Part shown: positions 21,694 through 33,459 of the stretch, piece by piece
Position numbering within the stretch: position 1 is the stretch's first letter
Layout of the letters: each line of letters starts with the position of its first letter
Origin: Voacanga thouarsii
Taxonomy: Eukaryota; Streptophyta; Magnoliopsida; Gentianales; Apocynaceae
Direction: 5' to 3'
Assembly (NCBI GenBank): GCA_026120185.1
Contig: JANUWF010001783.1
Coordinates: forward strand, 1,209,001 to 1,273,000
Length of the DNA: 64,000 bases
Program-made: the position numbers and the translations under genes
Notes under the pieces: generated by a model
Seen by the model: only the letters and a program-made list of their open reading frames with translations
The model's database searches: none
Told to the model about the DNA's origin: nothing

Positions 21694-22267
21694 GTAGAAG
21701 AAAAGATGATGAAAGGTAAAGAGAAAAAAGGTGAAAAAAAGAGCAAAACAGAGAGCAACTGGCGCTTTGGGGCGAAAGAACTAGTACTGGGCTTTTGCTG
21801 AAAAAATAGAGCCGAAACAGTGGATTCTTGCACCCTGGACAGTAAGGAGGCAGCCTTGGCTGCTAGGGAGTATCCATGGTCAACTGGTACTATTTATATA
21901 ATGCAAAATTAGTAAATAGCCAACATTGACTGCTTTAAAGCAGCTAAGGCTGGCTAGTTTTTGGAATTTGACATGGACAAAGAGTTTTTGAGCAATTTTG
22001 GAAATGAAAACTCCCTTAAAAAGATGGGGAAAGAATTCCCAGTTTTCAATTTTTACATTTATAAAACCCTTAGAAAACTCATAGAGAGTCGATAGAACAT
22101 ATCAAGATAAGAAAGATCAAAGGAATTCTTGGAGAAGACGATGAGGTTGTTTAAGAAGATTTCAAGGAAGAATATTATGCTTTCTTAGCTATAAGTGGTT
22201 TCTTTCCTTTTTCTTTGTAATCTATTAACAATTTGGATTATTTATACTTTTAATTATGATTGAGGAT
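21694..22267 (+). repeat. ATH1 3' LTR, piece 2
   Basis: This piece continues the LTR broken at 2048. It is AT-rich and without coding, with purine-rich starts and a TTTATAAAACCC segment near 22050 that could serve as a TATA region. It is interrupted at 22267 by the solo copia LTR. Confidence 0.6.
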
Positions 22268-24035
22268 TGTAAGGTATGTCATGCATATTATATATGACGC
22301 AATGGAAAGAATAAGAATAAGATACCATCCCAGTATCCGTATACGTGTGGAAAACAAGACATAAAGAGAAGAAGATCACCTTTTCTAATGAATCCCTATC
22401 GTTAAAATTTTCCTTTCTCGTCTGAGGTGCAATCCAGCAATCCTTTTGATCAAACACCATGAGAGTCGAATGTCCAACCACTACAATCACAGTGTGTGAT
22501 TATCTCTAAGAGAAATCCACATGGAGGATCACTCTCAAGCACCAAGATGTTTCTGTGCTAGCAGAAAACCAAAAGGCAGCTAGGGTTTATTGTTTTTCTT
22601 GTTTGCAGAAGAACAACGAGAGAGAGAGAGAAGAAGAATAGAGTCGTGTGTGTTCTGTTTTTTGGTTTCATTGAGAGAAATAATTCTCTCTATGAGAGGA
22701 TTAAAAGAATGAAAAGCACATTCCTTTCTGGAATAAAAAGCACTGAAAACACGTCTTAGGAATTCTAACAAAGTTAGAATTCAATAATTGTAAATAAAAC
22801 TCATAAGTTTTAATATTTATAATCTTGGCCCAAAATTTATAACTAATTATAAATTGACCACATCAACTTCTTTCTCCTCACAATTAACCCCATTATGTTA
22901 TCAAATAACATCTAGAGTATTTAATCCTCTATTATGTATGACCTATTAGGTTTCCCAGTCAATTAGTAGCGAACATGAATTAATTCAAACGTCTTTGAGA
23001 TTCATAATCCATAATTAATTAAAATTAATCATATTAATTCTAATAATCCTAAACAGGATTGGTTTATTAATTCATCAATTAATAAAACCATATTCCACAG
23101 ATCATGAGCGGTATCTAGCAACACATCATGACCACCCAAGAGTCCAAAAAGTCAAGTGGCTTGACATGAACCCTTCAATAACAAACTACAGTGCAATTAA
23201 TTCCTTTCACCATACAATATCTCATTCGGTTTGGAGTATGGAATTAGTGCCAACTCTCTCTAGAATATATTAATTTTGGCCCGAATATAATAGTACTTGT
23301 ACCAGAAACCCACTACTCTAGATGTGTATAAATTGAAATTGTTTCCAATACACACGCTTTGGTCAAGGACTTCTTGAGTAGTAATGCTTACAAGTGGCCG
23401 TGAGATATTCGCCTCTACTATTAAGAGTGGTAAATCCTTTATTGACCCTCTCAACTATTTTCGTTTACCACGTAATATATCCAATATCCATCCCATAGGT
23501 GGCCCTCGATCTGGCTCCAGAGATTGGAGTCAAAGCACAATGCTTAGCAAATAAAGTACCTTGGAGATCTCAAGTCTAAGGATACTTACACATTTACTAT
23601 ATTGAGATTATATCACTGGCACTAAATAGTTATCCATGTGATTATCTCATAGCTAGGTCATCCAATGTACTTGTTCTATTAACAAGAATGCACGTGTTAA
23701 CTTTAGTATCTCAATACTCACGGATATGAGAAATATCGCCTAATCAAATTAGGAAGTCTAACACATGCTAGTTTTGACGCATTAATGATGTCCTATCTCA
23801 TTAATACTACGACTAGGGACTATTTAAGTACTAACACTATACAGTGTAGTAGGAATCTCATATCATGATCTCTATCATTGTTTCCTTAACACAGTGTTGT
23901 ACTAAGGACTTTATCTAACAGTTATTTTACACAAAAGTAAACAAAAGATACTGTAAGAAAAATAATGCCTTTTATTAAAATAAAATGTGTCATATACAAT
24001 GTACAAATGATTGCCTCTAGGGCATAACACTAACA
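22268..24035 (-). repeat. sCOP: solo copia LTR in the ATH1 LTR
   Basis: The 1768-bp insert is flanked by a perfect AGGAT duplication (22263-22267 and 24036-24040). On the minus strand it begins TGTTAGTGTTATGCCCTAGA and ends CATACCTTACA. The start resembles the LTR start of COP3 (TGTTGGGGATATGCCCTAGA). There is no internal region, primer site or polypurine tract, so this is a solo LTR left by recombination between two LTRs. No gene is present; the frames inside are chance. Confidence 0.85.
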
Positions 24036-24040
24036 AGGAT

Positions 24041-24831
24041 AAATCCTAAAATTATGTTCTTCTATTGAATTTCTTTTGGATTTACTGATTTCTATCTTGG
24101 GCATTAAATTACTTGATTTTATTGCATTGAATTAGTTATTTTGGATTGAATTATTCAATATTTGTTATCCATTGACTAACTTGAGAGAGATGTTGAAAGC
24201 TTAGAACTTTGTAATTAAAGGGTTATAGATCTCCTAGATATGGGGATTTTATTACTTTTCAGATTTAATTAATGGGCTTATGATATCACCTAGAGAAAGG
24301 TGTATTACTTCTTCGGGATTTAATTGGGATTATTGATTTTAATGCTTAATAGATTTAATTGGAGAGGTAGAGATACCATTTGATTAGCTAATAATAGGAA
24401 TTTAATAACTTAAGAGAAGGTGAGATTCACAATTGAAATCCTATCAGTGTTTGTATTGGGAATTGATAATCCTAAGGGTATTTTCTTAACTTGACATAGA
24501 TTTTGGTGATTTCTTCTGTACAAGTCTTTTTTCCTTATTCTTATTCTTAGATAATCTTTGTGTATTTTCTTGTGTGAACTTGATATATTCTATAGTATAT
24601 TAGGTCAGTAGGTTATTTCTTTTATCCTTTTGTTTTATTGGCTAAATAACGAGTTTAGAGTAAAGTAAGGTAGGAGCCAAGTTCCTATGGATTTAATACT
24701 TACTATTCCCTATACTATATAATGTGTATACTTACTCATATATGTGGCTTTAGTGTTAAACATTTTATTTACAATTTCATTGATTGTGGCCACTGTTGAT
24801 AATGTTTCCAATACTTAAAACACACGCATCA
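24041..24831 (+). repeat. ATH1 3' LTR, piece 3
   Basis: The segment is the inverse of the end of the ATH3 LTR (27858-28230). Shared landmarks are ACTTACTATTCCCTATACTA near 24700 (inverse of the 27980 region), the CATTGATTGTGG segment and the terminal CGCATCA at 24825-24831 (ATGCATCA in ATH3). ATH1 therefore ends at 24831. The sequence after it belongs to CHR. Confidence 0.7.
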
Positions 24832-24905
24832 TTTGACATTTTATTTAAAACTTTTTTTAGCATGATATTCTTTTCATATCATACAAGCCACACAAACTCA
24901 TATCA
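24832..24905 (+). repeat. CHR 5' LTR, last bases
   Basis: About 74 bases lie between the ATH1 end and the primer site at 24909 and finish AACTCATATCA. They are taken as the end of the CHR 5' LTR, the rest of which would lie to the left of ATH1, outside the window. This is inferred from the primer site alone. Confidence 0.45.
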
Positions 24906-26252
24906 AATTAGTATTAGAGCAAGGCTTAGTCTTAATTCTAATCATAGCTAGATCTATAAAAAAAAAGCTTACAAAAGTTGGAGAGAAGAACTACAAAACT
25001 CACCAATCTTGCTACTCAAGAATGAACAACAAAAATGTCAAGTTTTATTTGATATTTCTTGTGAAAACTTGATCTTGATGTTATGTCAATTATTGAGAAT
25101 GATTTTTTCATGTTGTTGTACAATTTGTGAGCTTGCATAAGGTAGAAAATCCTAGTGTGTTTGAAGTTTCAAGTTGTGTTTATAAGGTGCTCAATGAAAG
25201 TGTTAAATGACATATCAACCTTGCTCATCGTGTGTCTGATGAAATGTCTGTGAAAAGTAATATGGCTTAATTGAAGGCTTATATTCCAATAAAATAAGTC
25301 TATTATTAATACATGCTACATTCTTGCAATCCGTGCTTATTAATTCTTGTATCCTTGTCTTTCTTACTTCTAGAATCTTTGTTCTTAATTTCTTAAATTT
25401 GAGAACACCTTGTCTTTACTTCATTACATTCCTCTTATCTATATACTTGTTAACTTTTGTGTATGTTGGATACTCATTTCTTGAGCTCATGCTCATACTT
25501 GCCTTGAAATCTAGTGTTCACCAAGTGTTTGACAAAATTCCTCTAGGACCTTTAATTAAATATCCTAGGAGTTTAGATTGACTATCGAATGAACTAAACC
25601 TTTTGAAGTTAATATTTGAGTGATTAGGGGAAAAAATGGACAAGAGGGAGAGAATATCATAAAAGAGTTAAAAGAAAGCAAACACGAGCGTAAAATAAAA
25701 TACAATTGAGTGAAAAACACTAAGGGAGTATGGTGAGGAAAAACTTCTTTATCTATAACCATTTTGCAGGTAAAACTCTTCATTGAATCCCCACCATAGA
25801 GTAAAGAAAAGAAGCCTCTAAACTCAACCAAGAAGGTGGAAATAGACCAAAAGATGGATCAAATTATCTTAAAGAGTTCTTACATCTATACAACAAGGTA
25901 TAGTGGGGATGTGTAGAGAAATAAATGAACTCTTGAATCAACAAGGCCAAACCTCGACCTTAGCACAAAGAAAGGAACCTATAATACACCCTAACTCAAT
26001 TTCCAACCTATAGAAGAATAGGATGAGCACTTTATTTGAGACAACCAATAAGCCCCAATAAGAGGGGAAATGTATGGGTTGAGTGGGAATAAAGGTAGAG
26101 GTCCAGGGAGTTTTGGAGGAGAAAATATGAAAGGATTAGAAAGAAATATTGAGATGAGTATGAATAGGATGAGGAATATCTAGAGGAAGAATAGGGAGTA
26201 CAAAATAGGATTTAAGGGATGAGAGGTTAGATGAGAGAAGAAAAAAAAAAAG
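24906..26252 (+). other. CHR primer site, leader and start of gag
   Basis: TAGTATTAGAGC at 24909-24920 is two changes from the tRNA-iMet primer site TGGTATCAGAGC, as used by chromoviruses. About 1.1 kb of AT-rich leader follows with no recognisable coding. From about 26040 the sequence becomes Gly/Asn/Met/Arg-rich in translation, which fits the N-terminal part of a Ty3 Gag in broken frames. COP2 interrupts it at 26252. Confidence 0.5.
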
Positions 26253-27857
26253 TGTTGGAATATATGCCTAAAATGGCCTATGTATTTCTGTATTTTGGAA
26301 ATTAACAAGACTTTCATTCATTAATGATTGTTTACATATATTGTATACTAAGGCCTAAATATCTTAGTAAGTAATCTACGTGATTGGTTCGTACTTTCAC
26401 AGTAATGTGTAGATTATACGATACTAACACATAAGTAAAAATTTTTTCTTGATCAATTGATGAAGCTGGGCTTTTCATCAAGGTTTGGATCATTACACTA
26501 TGGTTTCTAAATGGGGAATGGTTTACTTTTAACCAGTAAATAGTCCACTTACACTAATAGTGTCAGTAAACTTGGAATACATAGAACTGGACCAAGTGAT
26601 ATTAACATTTATAAAAGTACTAAAATAAATAAAAATTGATTTATTGCAACTACTGTGTGGATGAGTACTCTAAGACTTAAGTATAAGTTGTGGTCTGGTG
26701 AAGTTAGACTTCTACACATTAATGTATGTTAGGTGAGGTCTTATTGCAAGGCTAAAAACCTTGCACGTTGGGTGTATGACTTTAGTTAATTAAGATGGAC
26801 TTATACAATAGAGTTTTCATGCTTCATTATATGAAGATATCACCCCCTTGTGATTGTCCGGGATAATCTAACAATCCAGGGCCCTGTAAAACGTGACTAA
26901 GTATGTACACTTTTGGTTAGCTCCCTGTGATAAGTGTATACAAACTGGATGTCATGGATTATCAGACTTGTTATCAAAGGATAGTAGCTGTCATTAAGAA
27001 AGGTGTTAGTACATTTTTCCTATCTCAATGACGAGTGTTACATAAAAAGGTATTTTCGTCATTACACCTATAGATCGAAGACGCTGCACTTGCAATACTA
27101 TTTTCGGGGTCAACATTTTCATATGGTGATAAATAAAATATTTAAAATGATTGAAATACCACTATTTGTTAGCAAATGTATTTTGGTCATTTTTAGTAGA
27201 TAAGAATAATATGTCTTTTGGTCTCCAAAGTAGCTTTAAAAACCATAGTAAATTTATTTACTATATGGGCTTATTGGGTGAATTTATTATTGGAAAAATT
27301 ATTCTAAGAGTTCAATTAATTATTTATTTGGGCTACAATAATTTATTGGGTCAATTTAATTAATTAGTTTATTAATTAATTGTCTTGGATAATTTTATAT
27401 TGGGCCCATGTGGTTTAATTAATTAATAAAAGAGCTAAATTTAATTGATTAGTTTATTCATTAATTATCTTGGGTAATTTTATATTGGACCCAAGTGGAT
27501 TAATTAGTTAATATGAGATCAGAGTGTGATAGTAGCCGCCATGTGCTAAAATGAAAAGGAAATAAAAAAGAAAATAGGAAACACCAACTATTGTTTTTGA
27601 AAAAGGAAAAAGAAGCTGTTGATTTTATAAAAGGCATCACATGTACCAGGGTTGATGGTTGACTGAATCACACGTACAGCTTTCAAACTTTTCCTTAGAA
27701 AAACGATAGCCATCGTTTTCTTGTTGTTTTTCCTTTACCATTTTAGCTTTTTCGTTTTCCTTCCAATCTTCTTCACCCTAGTTCTATTTTCACTAGTAGA
27801 AGTCCATAGGAGGTTCAAGAATACTCTGAAAGGTTAAGCGCTAGCAAACATAGTAAG
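26253..27857 (+). repeat. COP2 5' LTR, main piece
   Basis: It begins TGTTGGAATATATGCC. The 3' copy begins TGTCGGAATGTATGAC at 42243. Near 27360-27500 it contains an internal near-duplication (the TTAATTGGGCCCAAGTGGATT type segment twice) that the 3' LTR has only once. It is interrupted after GTAAG (27853-27857) by ATH3. Confidence 0.85.
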
Positions 27858-29384
27858 TGATGCATATTTTTTATTGTAAAAAATATTACCAACAAAGTTC
27901 ACAATCAATCAAGCTTTAATTAAAATGCTAACCACTAAAACCATACATATGGGCAAGTATACCCATCATATAGTATAGGGAATAACAAGTATTGAATCTA
28001 CGAGAATTTATACTCCCATCTTATTTTAGGTAAATCTTTATTGTTTTTCCAATAAAATAAGAAGAGATAATAAATAACCAATTGACCTAATATACTAGAG
28101 AGTAAATCAAATTCACATACGAAAAGTCACAGTGATAATCAAGGAGTGAGATTAAGGAGAAAAGATGTATAATGAAGAAATTTCACAATTCTATAACAAG
28201 TGAAGAAAATATCTTTCAACCTATTGATTCCCAATCCCAAAATACCCATATGAGATTAAAAAGCAAATTCTAATCATTTCCCAAGTCATGAATTCCTATT
28301 CTTAATCTAATTAAAGGGTATACTGTACCTCCCTAATTAAAACTAAGAAGTATTAAGAACAACTCTATTAAACAATTAACATCCATATACTCTAGGAAAT
28401 AATAACATCTTTTGGAAGAAATAATACCCCTATACTCTTGGCAATATTAATCTATCTTTGATTACCAAGTCTTTCCCTTAACTTCATTTCCCATGTCCAT
28501 TAAGAGATCACAGGTTAGTGAATTAACTAGTCTAAAATAATTATTTCAACTTATAACATCAAGTAATCAAATACTTGGAATTGGAATTCAACAAGTCTAG
28601 AATTAATTCAATACAAAATCATAAAGTAAAAATATCATCAACTACAATTAAAGCATATAAATCCAACTTTAACAAAATAGAATTACAAAGAAAGAAAGAA
28701 GAAAAACTCATAGACAAGTGTAATCCTCTTCTCCTTTGCAATATTGTAGATAAAGCTCCTCTTCTTCTCCAAGATTTCCTTGATCCTCCTTGTTTTTTTG
28801 TGTTTTTCTACGAGTTTTATAAAGATATTACATTGAAGAATTGAAAACTACTTTGTACAATATTATTCTATTGTATTTATAGGAGTTCTAATTGCCAAAA
28901 AAAAAATGCCTACAAGAGTCCTTTTCCGTAGTTCCCAAAAAGAATCCAACTGATATTACCAAATTCTCCTTGAAAAGGAAAATTCACTGCCTTATGAACA
29001 GTACACACCTGACACCAGTTTAGGCAGAACAGCCGGCATCGGGCCCTTCCTATTATGCTTCCTGATGAATAGTAACAATCGGCGCCAATTTAGGCAGACC
29101 GACCGACGCCAAGTCCTTCCTATTTTGCTTTCGAAATTCCTCTGTTTTGTTCTTTTCTTCCAGAAGTGACCCCCGGTCAGCTTAGCCATATAGGTTGGCA
29201 TTGGGGCAAGTCTGGAATCTCACCATTAATCTCTAAATTCCTCAATTTCTACATAAAAAACATCAAAATTCCTTTCCAAAGGCAAGATATCAAATAGAAA
29301 GAAATATGACTAGTTATTATATGAAATGTATCACAAAATAGCCTCAAATAACTAAAAAAATATAGATAAATTTAGGCGATATCA
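27858..29384 (-). repeat. ATH3 3' LTR
   Basis: Full LTR of 1527 bp. It is related by sequence to ATH1 (inverse orientation) and ATH4 LTRs. It contains two copies, about 70 bases apart, of a GC-rich unit: ATGAACAGTACA...GACACCAGTTTAGGCAG from 28994, and ATGAATAGTAAC...GGCGCCAATTTAGGCAG from 29065. Confidence 0.85.
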
Positions 29385-31262
29385 GATTCCCCTACACTTA
29401 AGCTTTGCTTGTCCTCAAGAAACCAGAATTAAAAGACTAACCATTTAGAACAAGATAAAACAATTTAGCAAATTTTTCCATAACAAATTCATCCATAATG
29501 AAGACAGAACCCTCTTCTAACCATATGCATAAATTCGTTATTCATTCAAACCTTTCAAAAATAGTAAATTAATGTTTTAAATCAAACAATCCCAAGGTTA
29601 TCAAAGTTAAGTTAAACAAGCTTATATCCAGCACAAGAAAATCTTCCTACTCTTCAAGAAAAAACACAGATAACATAAATCATACAAGTCAATCCATTTA
29701 ACCAATTCCAACATTATAAACTCAAATTTACACAACTCAAGTTAGTCAACCAAGGAAACACTCCACTCTTTTTTCTTTTTTTTTTTTCTATGACATAGGG
29801 AATTGCTAGCCTCAAGTGAAGGGGTTTCTCTTCACGCACTGTATTGGCCCCCTTATGGTCATTATCATTTTTTTAGCATTTTTTTCCATTTTCTTTCCGC
29901 ATTCTTTCTTTGCTTCTTGCCTTCAGGATAGCCTAAAGAGAGTGCACTGAACAATACTTGATACTTCTCTCCATATTAACCCCCTTTTTAGCAAAATGTC
30001 TCTTTTCTTTCAAAGATAAAAGCATTTTTTTTTTCAACTTAATTTTTTTCATCTCATATAACAATGTTTTTTTTTTCACCCATTTTTTTTTATATTCCAT
30101 ACATTCCCTATTCACAACTCAAAGTCAAGCAAATTGTTAACCCATAATGCAGGAATTAGTCAACAACTCTTCTTACATTCATCACATCGTCCATATTCAA
30201 ACTCAAAGTATAAAACAAAACTTAAATACCAAATATATCCAAGGTTAACTTAAATTCTCAAGACTTTGCAAAATCCATCTCAATACACAAGTTTACTTTT
30301 AATAAAAATCAAACCATAATGAATTACAAATGTATATCCAAAGTTAAACAGAAAATCATATCTCCATTATAGACAAATATAACTCAATTTAGCTTCAAAA
30401 CCTTCAAACTTTCAAATTTTAAAAATTTTTCAAAATTTCTAAAATTTCAACCAAATTGTTTTTCAAATTTCAAATTTGAAATTTTCAAATTTTTTTCAAA
30501 GTAGCTCAATACCAAGAAAACACCAAGATGATTGATAAAAACTTAGACAAAGAATATCACCAAACCATTCCCCCATGCTTAAATTGGACAATGTCCTTAT
30601 TGGCCAAAAATTAACACACTAAAGCGTCTCCAAAGGGACAAAACATAATAAAAAGGAATAAAGTTAAGCAATACTCTCCAAGTGCAATAATGTTCCAAAT
30701 AATATGAACTTGGAAAAGAAAGAAGTGCATGTCCAGGAAGAATTTATTCCTACCTACAAAAGAAAACACAAATAACATCACAAAAAAAAAAAAGAAAGAA
30801 AGAAAGAAAGAACAAATCATGGTGCTAAGAAATAGTGGTCTAGTAGTGTAGATCTTAAATAGTGTAGATCTATTTAAGACCTACCTGCAAAAGAAAACAC
30901 AAATAACATCACCAATAATAATAATAATAATAACAAAATACTAAAAGAAAAAAATTAAAGAAAAATACTAATAAAAATCCTAACAAAGCAAATAAAGACA
31001 CGAATCACTCCCCCATACTTAAGATGGAAAATATTTTCCTTATTTGGGAGAAATAACACCTGTTAACTCCAAATACAAAACAATGATACAAACTCTTTCC
31101 ACTTATTATGCTTCGTCATTAAACCTTTGTAAAAGAAATTAATACTCATTGAAAAATGTAGGCATGATGAAAGTACAAATATGAGAGGGTTTTGAAAAAT
31201 GGAGGGTTCAAGGAAAATATTAGTTGCAATGAATGTAAATGCATGAACCCCCCCCTCCCCGT
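29385..31262 (-). other. ATH3 3' spacer, noncoding
   Basis: The minus strand has polypurine tract CTTAAGTGTAGGGGAATC next to the LTR (29385-29402). Further in are two module copies at 30566-30606 and 31008-31050. The rest is AT-rich with pyrimidine runs, a run of A plus (GAAA) units at 30781-30811, an (AAT) run at 30916-30933, and a C-rich tract at 31250-31260. The last is a purine tract GGGGAGGGGGG on the minus strand just after the ORF stop. No coding is supported. Confidence 0.6.
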
Positions 31263-31808
31263 CTATGGCACCTTTTTAGATATACAAATCAATTTCCCAA
31301 TGCAAAGATGTAAATTATGTTTAAGAAGTGTATAAATACTAGAATTACCACTTATCATTTCAAAAGATTTATCATAATGAAAACTCCTTTTTAGGCCTAG
31401 TAGTGTAGATCTTAAATATGGGATTAAGAAATCCTTACAGTCCAAATCATGGTCTACAAAAACTAAGTTACCTGCTTTTAAATGAGATGAAGGGTAGAAA
31501 TTACCACAATCCTCCAAGGACTTTTTATCATGTAGCATTGAAAGATCCAAATCTTTGAGGCATGGTAATTTCAACATATCATCAATGGTATCATTAGGCT
31601 CCGTGAGTGGAGAGGTACCTATAAATTCATGTGACAAAGAAAATTTAGAAATATGAGAGCATAGAATAGAATAAAAAAATTTTCCCTTCACATTGTACAA
31701 TTGTTCCTCATATCCTCTCTCCTCTCCTTGGGGATCCTCTTGTTCAAGTGTATAGGCCTTTATGACACTATCAACCAACATGGCTAGTTGTCTTCTTTGA
31801 TGGCGCAT
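31263..31808 (-). CDS. ATH3 ORF of unknown function, 181 residues
   Basis: This is the only open frame in ATH3 and one of the longest uninterrupted frames of the window. The start (MRHQRRQLAML) is acidic and Gln/Glu-rich up to about residue 50. A middle part contains LKAGNLVFVDHDLDCKDF (about residues 113-130), and the end carries LRSTLLGLKRSFHYDKSF and CIGKLICISKK. I do not recognise a domain; no zinc-binding, protease or polymerase motif, signal peptide or clear membrane helix is visible. ATH1 has a decayed relative of the C-terminal part at 170-343, also between pol and the 3' LTR, so this is probably a family-specific third ORF, not a random frame. The Met may be internal, because the upstream sequence is cut by the deletion junction near 31846. 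Protein expression is unproven. Confidence 0.5.
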   Translation of the reverse strand: MRHQRRQLAMLVDSVIKAYTLEQEDPQGEERGYEEQLYNVKGKFFYSILCSHISKFSLSHEFIGTSPLTEPNDTIDDMLKLPCLKDLDLSMLHDKKSLEDCGNFYPSSHLKAGNLVFVDHDLDCKDFLIPYLRSTLLGLKRSFHYDKSFEMISGNSSIYTLLKHNLHLCIGKLICISKKVP

Positions 31809-31846
31809 TCGTTGGGAAGATTCATCTTGTTACTTAAAGAATGAAT

Positions 31847-32133
31847 TGGTGTCGGTGCCGAGTCTTTCCTGTTTTGCTTCAAAAATTCCTTTATTTTGTT
31901 CTGTTCTTCCAAAAGTGACCCTCGGCTGGCTTAGCTATGTGGATTGGTGCTGAGGCCAGTCTAGAAACGTATAATTAAGCTCTAAATTCCTCAATTTTTG
32001 CATAAAAACATCAAAAATACCTTTCCAAAGGCAAAATATCAAATAGGAAGGAATATGACTAGTTATTATATCAAATGTATCACAAAATAGTCTCAAATAA
32101 CTAGGAAAATATACGTAAATTTAGACCCTATCA
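31847..32133 (-). repeat. ATH3 5' LTR fragment
   Basis: These 287 bases match the 29090-29384 part of the 3' LTR, that is, the first bases of the LTR on the minus strand. The rest of the 5' LTR and the primer site are deleted. Confidence 0.8.
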
Positions 32134-32138
32134 GTAAG

Positions 32139-32316
32139 TGTTTGATGTAAAAAAGCCGACGGTTAACTGGTATACCTGCCGAACAAGTAGACGTTCTAGT
32201 TGAGGAAGTGTCATTAAACACAAATCTAACTTTGGATATTCAACTAATACTCCGTAAAAGTAAGTATTCCTAAATGTTGTCTTCTGTTGCATATTTAATT
32301 TTTCCATAGTCCTTTA
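32139..32316 (+). repeat. COP2 5' LTR, terminal piece
   Basis: TGTTTGATGTAAAAAAGCCG onward aligns with 43185-43383 of the 3' LTR, including the shared AACAAGTAGACGTTC segment. It ends next to the primer site at 32317. Confidence 0.8.
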
Positions 32317-33319
32317 GGTGATATCAGAGCTATGGCTTAATCCAGGACCATACTTAGGTTTAATAACTGGAAAAATGTGGTTCCTTTACTAATAAAAATA
32401 TGATCTTTGTGATTGTATAGATCTCTCGTGTTTCTTGAAATGTGTAGATTTTGTGTACGCCTCACGCGCAGAGGCATAGGCACCTATACTTTATTGTTAA
32501 TCTCTTTCCATCGTGTACGCCTCATTTTGAAAGGCATAGGTGGTTGATATTGTATTTCAATTTAGTTTGTGAATTCCTGTAACAAAAAAATGGTGCTTGG
32601 ATCAATGATGAAAAACCCCTGAAGGAAATTGAAAAAAATAGAAGAAAACGGAGGCCCCGGGAAAGGGCCCAGCTGCAGCTGGTTTCCTTTAAGCTGTGGT
32701 TAGCTTGTGAGTTTGAACACTCACAAGTCGTGGCCGGCTCGAGGAAGAATCCTCCCGAAAAGCCACACGAGGTTCAAACAATGTTGTGGCCGGTTTCCAA
32801 CTTTGATGCTGCTATGGATCGTGGCTGATTATGGTGGTTTCTAGAGAGTGTAGCCAAGGCTAGTTCATGAAAGGCTACAGCCAGCTTTGACAATAGCATA
32901 GATCGATTTTCCAGGTAGCTGCCAGTTTGCGTTTTTCTAAACATATTTTTTCCTATTTTTCCTTGTAATTTCTTTTTCTTTTGGAGCTCATATCACACGA
33001 AGTTATTTTCTTCCAATGGTGTATTTATGGAATTAAATAATTTTGCATAAAAATGGTTAGTAAATGAGGAATCACCTTAAGATTAAACAAGATCATTTTA
33101 ATTTTGTAATTGTTGTGATGTTTAATCCATTATTTGATCATATAAGAATTAAAGGTTAGAAATATCATATAAAAGTTTATTTTTGGAATATGCCTATTTT
33201 ATTTAATTTGTAATCGAATACACAAAGGTTTTTGAGAAATTAAATTTTCTCTAGATAAAACAATAAAGGAAAACTTTTTTTTAAAAATGGAACTAAGTTA
33301 TTTAAAAATAAATTATGGT

Positions 33320-33359
33320 TTATTCTTCCAAAGGGCTTTATTCCTGACATGGAGAATAA
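33320..33359 (+). promoter_or_regulatory. COP2 leader stem-loop 1
   Basis: TTATTCTTC (33320-33328) pairs with GGAGAATAA (33351-33359), with one G-U, around a 22-nt loop containing AAAGGGCTTTATTCCTGACA. Confidence 0.6.
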
Positions 33360-33419
33360 TTTTAAATTTAAATCCTAGAAAATGGTTTTAACTTAAGTAG
33401 TGAAATAAAAATTCATAGT

Positions 33420-33459
33420 TTATTCTCTTAAAGGATTTTATCCTTGACATAGAGAATAA
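33420..33459 (+). promoter_or_regulatory. COP2 leader stem-loop 2
   Basis: TTATTCTCT (33420-33428... the stem occupies nine bases) pairs perfectly with AGAGAATAA (33451-33459) around a 22-nt loop. Inside the loop AAGGAT and ATCCTT form a further perfect 6-bp stem with a TTT loop. Confidence 0.65.

Larger units (their letters stand above)
27858..32133 (-). mobile_element. ATH3: internally deleted Athila-like element in the COP2 5' LTR
   Basis: The ends are TGATGCATATT (27858) and CCCTATCA (32133), flanked by a perfect GTAAG duplication (27853-27857 and 32134-32138). On the minus strand it has only about 287 bases of 5' LTR (31847-32133), then an unrecognised ORF, a long spacer with two polypurine-like modules, the true polypurine tract and a full 1527-bp 3' LTR. 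Primer site, gag, protease and pol are gone, deleted together with most of the 5' LTR. It is therefore strictly non-autonomous as it stands. Confidence 0.85.

Noticed and set aside
22254..23454. Short frames of 60-80 residues inside the solo copia LTR
   Set aside because: They lie wholly within LTR sequence bounded by AGGAT duplications and have no domain similarity.
24041..29384. ATH1 and ATH3 as one element with inverted LTRs
   Set aside because: The inverse similarity of 24041-24831 and 27858-28230 is explained by two related elements in opposite orientation; each has its own flanks, and ATH3 has its own perfect GTAAG duplication inside COP2.
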